DNA from: Nematostella vectensis
Lineage: Eukaryota; Cnidaria; Anthozoa; Actiniaria; Edwardsiidae
Direction of reading: 5' to 3'
NCBI RefSeq assembly: GCF_932526225.1
Contig: NC_064039.1
Span: 5,779,001 to 5,843,000, forward strand
Length of the DNA: 64,000 nt
Part shown: positions 21,401 to 33,400 of the stretch, in pieces
How positions within the stretch are numbered: position 1 is the first letter of the stretch
Layout of the letters: every line of letters begins with the position of its first letter
Translations under genes and position numbers: made by a program
Notes under the pieces: generated by a model
Seen by the model: the letters and a program-made list of their open reading frames with translations, nothing else
Databases searched by the model: none
Told to the model about the DNA's origin: nothing

Positions 21401-24400
21401 ACTCATGGATTACACTAAAGATTTTAAATGATGCCACAACCAGCTCCTGGTTGGTTCTACGAGGGAGAGCACTCATGGGTTACACTAAAGATTTTAAATG
21501 ATGTCACAACCAGCTCCTGGTTGGTTCTACGAGGGAGAGCACTCATGGGTTACACTAAAGATTTTAAATGATGTCACAACCAGCTCCTGGTTGGTTCTAC
21601 GAGGGAGAGCACACATGGGTTACACTAAAGATTTTAAATGATGCCACAACCAGCTCCTGGTTGGTTCTACAAGGGAGAACACTCATGGATTACACTAAAG
21701 ATTTTAAATGATGCCACAACCAGCTCCTGGTTGGTTCTACGAGGGAGAGCACTCATGGATTACACTAAAGATTTTAAATGATGCCACAACCAGCTCCTGG
21801 TTGGTTCTACGAGGGAGAGCACTCATGGATTACACTAAATATTTTAAATGATGTCACAACCAGCTCCTGGTTGGTTCTACGAGGGAGAACACTCATGGGT
21901 TACACTAAATATTTTAAATGATGTCACAACCAGCTCCTGGTTGGTTCTACGAGGGAGAGCACTCATGGATTACACTAAATATTTTAAATGATGCCACAAC
22001 CAGCTCCTGGTTGGTTCTACGAGGGAGAGCACTCATGGATTACACTAAAGATTTTAAATGATGCCACAACCAGCTCCTGGTTGGTTCTACGAGGGAGAGC
22101 ACTCATGGATTACACTAAAGATTTTAAATGATGCCACAACCAGCTCCTGGTTGGTTCTACGAGGGAGAACACTCATGGATTACACTAAAGATTTTAAATG
22201 ATGCCACAACCAGCTCCTGGTTGGTTCTACGAGGGAGAGCACTCATGGATTACACTAAAGATTTTAAATGATGCCACAACCAGCTCCTGGTTGGTTCTAC
22301 GAGGGAGAGCACTCATGGATTACACTAAATATTTTAAATGATGTCACAACCAGCTCCTGGTTGGTTCTACGAGGGAGAACACTCATGGGTTACACTAAAT
22401 ATTTTAAATGATGTCACAACCAGCTCCTGGTTGGTTCTACGAGGGAGAGCACTCATGGATTACACTAAATATTTTAAATGATGCCACAACCAGCTCCTGG
22501 TTGGTTCTACGAGGGAGAGCACTCATGGATTACACTAAAGATTTTAAATGATGCCACAACCAGCTCCTGGTTGGTTTTACGAGGGAGAACACTCATGGAT
22601 TACACTAAAGATTTTAAATGATGCCACAACCAGCTCCTGGTTGGTTCTACGAGGGAGAGCACTCATGGATTACACTAAATATTTTAAATGATGCCACAAC
22701 CAGCTCCTGGTTGGTTCTACGAGGGAGAACACTCATGGATTACACTAAAGATTTTAAATGATGCCACAACCAGCTCCTGGTTGGTTCTACGAGGGAGAAC
22801 ACTCATGGATTACACTAAAGATTTTAAATGATGCCACAACCAGCTCCTGGTTGATTCTACGAGGGAGAGCACTCATGGATTACACTAAAGATTTTAAATG
22901 ATGCCACAACCAGCTCCTGGTTGGTTCTACGAGGGAGAGCACACATGGGTTACACTAAAGATTTTAAATGATGCCACAACCAGCTCCTGGTTGGTTCTAC
23001 GAGGGAGAGCGCTCATGGATTACACTAAATATTTTAAATGATGCCACAACCAGCTCCTGGTTGGTTCTACAAGGAAGAGCACTCCTGGATTACACTAAAG
23101 ATTTTAAATGATGTTACAACCAGCTCCTGGTTGGTTCTACGAGGGAGAACACTCATGGATTACACTAAAGATTTTAAATGATGTCACAACCAGCTCCTGG
23201 TTGGTTCTACAAGGGAGAGCACTCATGGATTACACTAAAGATTTTAAATGATGCCACAACCAGCTCCTGGTTGGTTCTACGAGGGAGAGCACTCATGGAT
23301 TACACTAAAGATTTTAAATGATGCCACAACCAGCTCCTGGTTGGTTCTACGAGGGAGAGCACTCATGGATTACACTAAAGATTTTAAATGATGCCACAAC
23401 CAGCTCCTGGTTGGTTCTACGAGGGAGAACACTCATGGATTACACTAAAGATTTTAAATGATGCCACAACCAGCTCCTGGTTGGTTCTACGAGGGAGAAC
23501 ACTCATGGATTACACTAAAGATTTTAAATGATGCCACAACCAGCTCCTGGTTGGTTCTACGAGGGAGAACACTCATGGATTACACTAAAGATTTTAAATG
23601 ATGCCACAACCAGCTCCTGGTTGGTTCTACGAGGGAGAGCACTCATGGATTACACTAAAGATTTTAAATGATGCCACAACCAGCTCCCGGTTGATTCTAC
23701 GAGGAAGAGCACACATGGGTTACACTAAATATTTTAAATGATGCCACAACCAGCTCCTGGTTGGTTCTACGAGGGAGAACACTCATGGATTACACTAAAG
23801 ATTTTAAATGATGCCACAACCAGCTCCTGGTTGGTTCTACGAGGGAGAGCACTCATGGGTTACACTAAAGATTTTAAATGATGCCACAACCAGCTCCTGG
23901 TTGGTTCTACGAGGGAGAACACTCATGGATTACACTAAATATTTTAAATGATGCCACAACCAGCTCCTGGTTGGTTCTACGAGGGAGAGCACTCATGGAT
24001 TACACTAAAGATTTTAAATGATGTCACAACCAGCTCCTGGTTGGTTCTACGAGGGAGAACACTCATGGGTTACACTAAAGATTTTAAATGATGTCACAAC
24101 CAGCTCCTGGTTGATTCTACGAGGGAGAACACTCATGGGTTACACTAAAGATTTTAAATGATGTCACAACCAGCTCCTGGTTGGTTCTACGAGGGAGAGC
24201 ACTCATGGATTACACTAAAGATTTTAAATGATGTCACAACCAGCTCCTGGTTGGTTCTACGAGGGAGAACACTCATGGGTTACACTAAAGATTTTAAATG
24301 ATGTCACAACCAGCTCCTGGTTGGTTCTACGAGGGAGAACACTCATGGGTTACACTAAAGATTTTAAATGATGTCACAACCAGCTCCTGGTTGGTTCTAC

Positions 24401-27400
24401 GAGGGAGAGCACTCATGGGTTACACTAAAGATTTTAAATGATGCCACAACCAGCTCCTGGTTGGTTCTACGAGGGAGAGCACTCATGGATTACACTAAAG
24501 ATTTTAAATGATGTCACAACCAGCTCCTGGTTGGTTCTACAAGGGAGAGCACTCATGGATTACACTAAAGATTTTAAATGATGCCACAACCAGCTCCTGG
24601 TTGGTTCTACGAGGGAGAGCACTCATGGATTACACTAAAGATTTTAAATGATGCCACAACCAGCTCCTGGTTGATTCTACGAGGGAGAACACTCATGGAT
24701 TACACTAAAGATTTTAAATGATGCCACAACCAGCTCCTGGTTGGTTCTACGAGGGAGAACACTCATGGATTACACTAAAGATTTTAAATGATGTTACAAC
24801 CAGCTCCTGGTTGGTTCTACGAGGGAGAGCACTCATGGATTACACTAAAGATTTTAAATGATGTCACAACCAGCTCCTGGTTGGTTCTACGAGGGAGAGC
24901 ACTCATGGATTACACTAAAGATTTTAAATGATGCCACAACCAGCTCCTGGTTGATTCTACGAGGGAGAACACTCATGGATTACACTAAAGATTTTAAATG
25001 ATGCCACAACCAGCTCCTGGTTGGTTCTACGAGGGAGAACACTCATGGATTACACTAAAGATTTTAAATGATGTTACAACCAGCTCCTGGTTGGTTCTAC
25101 GAGGGAGAGCACTCATGGATTACACTAAAGATTTTAAATGATGTCACAACCAGCTCCTGGTTGGTTCTACGAGGGAGAACACTCATGGATTACACTAAAG
25201 ATTTTAAATGATGCCACAACCAGCTCCTGGTTGGTTCTACGAGGGAGAGCACTCATGGATTACACTAAAGATTTTAAATGATGCCACAACCAGCTCCTGG
25301 TTGGTTCTACGAGGGAGAGCACTCATGGATTACACTAAATATTTTAAATGATGTCACAACCAGCTCCTGGTTGGTTCTACGAGGGAGAACACTCATGGGT
25401 TACACTAAATATTTTAAATGATGTCACAACCAGCTCCTGGTTGGTTCTACGAGGAAGAGCACTCATGGGTTACACTAAAGATTTTAAATGATGTCACAAC
25501 CAGCTCCTGGTTGGTTCTACGAGGGAGAACACTCATGGGTTACACTAAAGATTTTAAATGATGTCACAACCAGCTCCTGGTTGGTTCTACGAGGGAGAGC
25601 ACTCATGGATTACACTGAATATTTTAAATGATGTCACAACCAGCTCCTGGTTGGTTCTACAAGGGAGAGCACTCATGGGTTACACTAAAGATTTTAAATG
25701 ATGCCACAACCAGCTCCTGGTTGATTCTACAAGGGAGAACACTCATGGGTTACACTAACGATTTTAAATGATGTCACAACCAGCTCCTGGTTGGTTCTAC
25801 GAGGGAGAACACTCATGGGTTACACTAAAGATTTTAAATGATGTCACAACCAGCTCCTGGTTGATTCTACGAGGGAGAACACTCATGGGTTACACTAAAG
25901 ATTTTAAATGATGTCACAACCAGCTCCTGGTTGGTTCTACGAGGGAGAACACTCATGGGTTACACTAAAGATTTTAAATGATGTCACAACCAGCTCCTGG
26001 TTGATTCTACGAGGGAGAACACTCATGGGTTACACTAAAGATTTTAAATGATGTCACAACCAGCTCCTGGTTGGTTCTACGAGGGAGAGCACTCATGGAT
26101 TACACTGAATATTTTAAATGATGTCACAACCAGCTCCTGGTTGGTTCTACGAGGGAGAGCACTCATGGGTTACACTAAAGATTTTAAATAATGCCACAAC
26201 CAGCTCCTGGTTGATTCTACAAGGGAGAGCACTCATGGATTACACTAAATATTTTAAATGATGTCACAACCATTGTAAATGACTATTTAAGATAAATTTA
26301 AATAAAGTGAACCTAGCAATAATCTATCTATATAAAAATTTGCATCCTGCCAACAATAAAACATATTGATGTAATGAATTTTTTTATAATGATGCAATTT
26401 TAGGGTCCCTGGCCATGTGGTTATATGGGGATCTAATGTGTGAGGAAACATGAGACATTTTGCTTGCATTTGCTAATCATGTCTTTATTTGTAGTTTACA
26501 TATACCTAGCCTCAATGATTTATAGATGTCACACGTTCTCTCTCTCTCTCTCTCTCTAATAAGTCTGAGAATCAGGCTAAAATGTGTTCTGATTCAGGAG
26601 GACATTTACAACCTTTCTGCATGGCATAAACCTACCGTGAGGAGAATGCAAAGACAGGGAGGAAGACGCCAATACAGTGCCTAAGCAGTCCATCGTCTTC
26701 TGTAGTTGGATTGTACCACAGCAAGATCAGGCGAGATAGGAGCTTCGCGCTGAGGACCCTGCCAGACAGAAGCAGCTTGGCAAGTCCCTCTGCTGCTGTA
26801 TTCCGCAGGTCATTGCTCTATAGGTAGATCATCATATAGAATGTCATTCAAAAAGGCTATTTCAAAGTTTTCAAATTTGTTCTCAAATCTTTTGTATTTG
26901 TGGTGCCCCAGGGCTCTAGTTTCTGCCAACTGACAAGTCTGGATGCAAGGAAAACTGTCTGCAAATGCTGTCATGAACATGAAGAATAAGGATGCTACAG
27001 TATGCATTATTTTTTCCTCAACCATTGTGACTTGGGTAAAAAAACGCAATGTTTTGTGAATTGCGGTCAACAGGTCTGACTGCGGAAAAACTGAAGTTTG
27101 TGATGAAACAACAGAAAATGTTGCTTTAATCCCTGGCATCATGGTAGCTGTTGAGTTTAGTCAATGCAGTCAATGTAGAATGAGTCACCGATAGCAGTGT
27201 GTTATTCACCCCATCTCTACCCTGAGGTATAGCCATACTGATCTTGTAGAGTTTTCATATTGTGTCCTCAGCCGACTGCAAGCTAATGTTGCATATCAAT
27301 GATCATCAATTAAAAACCTACCTCACTTTCAAGCAGCCCTGTCAGTATCTGTAGTACACTGGTAGCAGTGTTATCTACTCCACGTTCCCCCGTTTTCTCT

Positions 27401-30400
27401 CCTTCCCCTTCCTCGCCCATTTCTTCTCCTTCTTCCTTGCTCCTCTCCTCCCCTTCCTGGTCAGTCTCAGACTCAGTGGAAGACTTATCTTGATCCAAAA
27501 TTTCTTGAGCTGGGTTCAGTTTGAATGCCTCTAAGCCAAACTTTTGGAGCAGGTCAAACACAACCTGGAGTGCTGTGACCTGGACAGTCTCTTGATCCAA
27601 CTGAGCCACCTACATAGCAATAAATATGATCCAAATGAGCCACCTACATAGCAATAAATATGATCCAAATGAGCCACCTACATAGCAATAAATATGATCC
27701 AAATGAGCCACCTACATAGCAATAAATATGATCCAAATGAGCCACCTACATAGCAATAAATATGATCCAAATGAGCCACCTACATAGCAATAAATATGAT
27801 CCAAATGAGCCACCTACATAGCAATAAATATGATCCAAATGAGCCACCTACATAGCAATAAATATGATCCAAATGAGCCACCTACATAGCAATAAATATG
27901 ATCCAACTGAGCCACCTACATAGCAATAAATATGATCCAAATGAGCCACCTACATAGCAATAAATATGATCCAAATGAGCCACCTACATAGCAATAAATA
28001 TGATCCAAATGAGCCACCTACATAGCAATAAATATGATCCAAATGAGCCACCTACATAGCAATAAATATGATACAATGAGTGTAGGTGGTATACATTTAC
28101 TGCATAGATAGATATTCTGGTGCCACATAAGAAAAGGTCGCACTATAGCCACCTTACTACACTTAATTTTCGTGTCACTTTAAATTTGCTATTTTAAAAG
28201 ACTCGGGAAAATAAAGTTACACGAAAATTACGTGTCGCGAAAATAAGGATGTGCGAAAATTAAGTGTCGCGAAAATAAGGATGAGCGAAAATTAAGTGAG
28301 TACATAAGAATCCTTTGAGGGAATATTTGCAGTTTAATAAGCTTTATGGAAATACCTTTTCTATTTAGTCATCTAATGTACACATAGTACAGTAAGGGGT
28401 TGAGTTGGACTTGTATTTATAGATTTTTTATTAAACTAAATTTAGCCCATGCATCTTTTTGTTACAAATTGTTTTAGTTTTGATTATTACAACACATTTA
28501 AATATAATTTACATACCTTGTTACACTTAATTGTCGCAACCTCAAAATTTCACGATTTTGAGATGGCAATATTTCGCGACACTTTATTTTCACGATTTTC
28601 CTATTTTCCTAAAAACCAGATCACTTTATTTTCGCGATTTTGGGAAAATAAAATCAAGCAAAGCAAGTGGAATTTATAGCAATGCAATTAAGGGTTTATC
28701 CTCCTCTCCACAGTAAGGAAATGTCTCCTACATCTTTATGGTGACACACCTGAAGGAAGAGTACTAAATGCTTCCTGGCGAATTCACAGCTCAGCAGGGC
28801 ACACAGTCCCAGACATTTGACAGCAGCATTTCGTACAAGGGGGTTCTCATTCTGAACACCAGGTACAACCTAACAAAAAAAAAAAAATGAATTTTGAATA
28901 CACTGTAGGTCAGAAAGATGCCACCAGTATGTGTAAGCCCCCTCCTGCCTGAGGGTTGCATCTTAAGTGTCATTACGCTGTGACACTTGAATTTAAAGCC
29001 ATTGTGAACCCCCTCCCTCAATATGTTAAGCCCCTAGTTAAATGACTGTTAAGGGTTTGCCTCTGAAGTGTCATGGTTCTGCTTCATAGTCATAATGCTA
29101 CCAGAAGGCTGTGATGCTTTGAGATGGTGTCTTACTTTCAAGCATGTTTGATTTCTCGCCTCACCCACTATTTATATCAATCTTTGTGTTTGCTTTTTAC
29201 TTGATACTAATCAAAATCAAGACGGTGGAAGCAGAACAAGCCCTCATCCCTAGGTACCCCCTTTTGTTTGCTTTGCCTTCATAGGAAAACAATGTCAAAG
29301 AACAGAGGGGGCAGCATTGGCAAGCCAAGGCAATGATCTAGCTGGGATACTTTCAGGGCTTTCATTTACTTTCAGAGTAGGCGGTGGAGATTGATAAGTA
29401 GGGGGTGGAAGTTGTTTTATCTTTTTAGTTCAATACTTTTTTAAAAAAAGTAGCCGGCGCTTAATAAAACCCCTGACTTTATTTTCCATTAAAAATAACT
29501 GTTTATGAAAAATGGTAGATTGAGTAAAGCAAGTTTTTACCAAGGTATCTACAAGCGTGAGCAGGGTGGGACCCATCCCGTTTCTTGTGGTAGCTTCCAG
29601 CATCTCACAGGCAATTGTTAAACACTTGAGCAAGGTTGCAGGGTCATCCTGATAAAGAGAGAGTCATAGGATTTTAGCAAAATTATTGCATGGTTATAAA
29701 ATTATTTCGGATCAAAACAAAGAAGTATATCTTTAATTTGTTGTTGGCAGGCAAGAAGTGCTGCTTGCATTTAGGTTAAGTTAATCAATGGAATCTTGCC
29801 TTCTCTTCCCGGACGGGTAGAGACACAGAGGAACTCTGCTCCATAATGCTATCTCTCTCGGCCTCCAGCTCACTGATTTTCTCCTTCAATTCAGCAGCGA
29901 GGGAGAAGTTCTGGTTGCTGACATGCTCATCCATCTCATCTTTGTACTGGATCAGCTTGACCTTGATTGCAGCCATCTGCACACAATGAGACAAGAGATT
30001 AACTAAAACCTGAGGCATCTGCTTTTATAATTTATGACAATAACAGATGTCAGAAATTGGCATGTATCCATCAGTCCTAGTTCTGAACGAGGCTTAGGGA
30101 CCGTGTACTTTCTATGGATCACGTTGCTTTCAATTTGTGACTGATGGTATTTCAAAATCAAACAAATGCATTTAAACTCAGATACTAGATGCGAGTACCT
30201 TCAGCTCTTTCTGTCTAGTCTCCTCCCTTGAGGCTGCAGTCTCAACAATAACAATGGGCTGTTGCACATCTGCTATGATCTCCACAAGCTCCTGGATTCT
30301 GGTCTCCTCGTCAGGCTCAACGTCTATGAATCTGGAGTGGAGCACATGGACAAGCTGCTCTGGGATGTTCGGCGACACCAGCAGCTCGTGAACGAGCTGT

Positions 30401-33400
30401 CCCAGGCGCTTCCTGGGAATAATAAGACATGGTAAGATACAGTAAGTTCACAAACAAACTGGTGTACAGTAGGCGATTCCTGGGAATAATAACACATGGT
30501 AAGGTAAGCAGTTCACAAACTAGCTGGCCTAGGCACTTCCTGGGAAAAAATAACACATGGTAAGCAGTAAGCAGTTCACGAATGAGCTGGTGTACAGTAC
30601 TGTAGGTACTTCCTGGGAATAATGACACATGGTAAGATACAGTAAGCAGTTCATGAACAAACTGGTGTACAGTAGGCGCTTCCTGGAAATTATAAGACAT
30701 GGTAAGGTGAGCAGTTCACGAACTAGCTGGCCTGGGCGCTTCCTGGGAATAATAACACATGGTAAGGTAAGCAGCCCCATGAACTAGCTGGCCTAGGCGC
30801 TTCCTGGGAATAATAACACATGGTAAGGTGAGCAGTTCACGAACTAGCTGGCCTAGGTGCTTCCTGGGAATAATAACACATTGTAAGGCAAGCAGCTCAT
30901 GAACTAGCTGGCCTAGGCGCTTCCTGGGAATAATAACACATGGTAAGGTAAGCAGCTCACGAACTAGCTGGCCTAGGCGCTTCCTGGGAATAATAACACA
31001 TGGTAAGGTAGGCAGCTCACGAACTAGCTGGCCTAGGCGCTTCCTGGGAATAATAACACATGGTAAGGTAAGCAGCCCCATGAACTAGCTGGCCTAGGCG
31101 CTTCCTGGGAATAATAACACATGGTAAGGTAGGCAGCTCACGAACTAGCTGGCCTAGGCGCTTCCTGGGAATAATAACACATGGTAAGGTAGGCAGCTCA
31201 CGAACTAGCTGGCCTAGGCGCTTCCTGGGAATAATAACACATGGTAAGGTGAGCAGTTCACGAACTAGCTGGCCTAGGCTCTTCCTGGGAATAATAACAC
31301 ATGGTAAGGTAAGCAGCTCATGAACTAGCTGGCCTAGGCGCTTCCTGGGAATAATAACACATGGTAAGGTGAGCAGTTCACGAACTAGCTGGCCTAGGCG
31401 CTTCCTGGGAATAATAACACATGGTAAGGTAAGCAGCTCATGAACTAGCTGGCCTAGGCGATTCCTGGGAATAATAACACATGGTAAGGTAAGCAGCCCC
31501 ATGAACTAGCTGGCCTAGGCGCTTCCTGGGAATAATAACACATGGTAAGGTAAGCAGCTCATGAACTAGCTGGCCTAGGCGCTTCCTGGGAATAATAACA
31601 CATGGTAAGGTGAGCAGTTCACGAACTAGCTGGCCTAGGCGCTTCCTGGGAATAATAACACATGGTAAGGTAAGCAGCTCATGAACTAGCTGGCCTAGGC
31701 GATTCCTGGGAATAATAACACATGGTAAGGTAAGCAGCCCCATGAACTAGCTGGCCTAGGCGCTTCCTGGGAATAATAACACATGGTAAGGTAAGCAGCC
31801 CCATGAACTAGCTGGCCTAGGCGCTTCCTGGGAATAATAACACATGGTAAGGTAGGCAGCTCACGAACTAGCTGGCCTAGGCTCTTCCTGGGAATAATAA
31901 CACATGGTAAGGTAGGCAGCTCACGAACTAGCTGGCCTAGGCTCTTCCTGGGAATAATAACACATGGTAAGGTGAGCAGCTCACGAACTAGCTGGCCTAG
32001 GCGCTTCCTGGGAATAATAACACATGGTAAGGTAAGCAGTTCACGATTAAGCTGGTGTACAGTACTGTAGGTACTTCCTGGGAATAATGACACATGGTAA
32101 GATACGATAAGCAGTTGATGAAAAAGTTGACCTAGGTGCTTTCTAGGACTAACAAGACATTGTAAGACCAGGCCAATATGATTTTTATTGTATTATTATT
32201 AAGGGGAACATGACAGGCGTTACCTTCCTACTTCATCAGACAAGTCCATCACGCCAGCTAGGAGGAGCAGTTGTGTTGCTATAAATGTCTCTTGTAGTTT
32301 CTCGCTGGTGATCTCTGGTGGTGAGGTGAAGTGACCCTCAGTAAATCTATAAGGCAGACAAGTAGAGAAACATATTGAGAATTCATTTCATGTGCAGTTG
32401 TGTCCCAGGGAAAAGGTGATTGGCGAAGTGTTGAATTTCATGTATTTATGGGGGCGTAGCCTTCAGGGTTAGGTATATTATGGGGTAATAAATTTCTATC
32501 CTCAGCTATTTTGGGCTCTGTCAGACTTTAGACTCCTCATCATTATCATAGCTAAGTACATCCTGAAAAGCTCTATAAGTGAAATTCACATAATGGTAAG
32601 CTTTGCAGTGCCGACATTTGGCATGACAAGTATAAAGTTCCACCTGTGAGGTGTAATAACTCTCACCCTTGAATGTACTGACAGAAAGCTGTCACTTCTG
32701 GTAGCAGAGTGTCCAGTAACTCCTCCCCTTCAACCCCTAGAGACTTGAGGTGCTGGCCGAGGCATCGCCAGTAGAAAGCTGTCTCTGAATCCAGTGCGTC
32801 ATAGTTTACAGTTACAGGTCCTGCTTGGCTGGGGTCTGTCTTCAGAGCATTTATCTTCAGCTTTAAGTCCTCCTTCGGCAGACCTAGATTAAGAGAAAAT
32901 AGTAGAAAATATCAAGTTTTTTCAACATCTTTTGTAACTTTTCAGGGGTGTTAGGGTTTCCAGAGCAACCTAGGGCACAAGAAATGCAAAGAATATCAAG
33001 TAGTGTGACCTCTTATGTAACTTTTTAGGTGTATGTACAGTATAGTTTTTGGATGTATAGTTTCTGGAGAGAAATGCAATCCATTGATTCTTTGTCAGCC
33101 TTTGTGATGGCATTTGACAGCCAACCATGAAAAAATATAGGAAATAAAAAACAATCATCACCTTTGAGTAGAGCCTTGACGGCTGCCTCTGCAGTTTCAG
33201 AAGAGTTCTCAACATCCACACACTTAAGCAGTTCAACAATGTTTCCATCAAATGATCTCAACCAGCCCTGCAACACGCTCTTGATGCAAATGTCCTTCAC
33301 TGCTTCAGACCTGAAGGAATGCATATTTTGTAAGCAATAGGTGAATGTTGTAGGGCCCTCCCTGTTGCCATAAAGAATCTAGAATCTTTATCCTGGATAG

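Noticed and set aside
17801..26270. CRISPR-like array
   Set aside because: Units are contiguous 70-bp repeats without unique spacers, in a eukaryotic intron, and clearly derived from an exon border.
30413..32093. Minus-strand frames of 20-residue repeats as a separate protein gene
   Set aside because: They are the intronic 60-bp array translated. Only the acceptor-containing link to NCAPG exon 7 gives them possible meaning.
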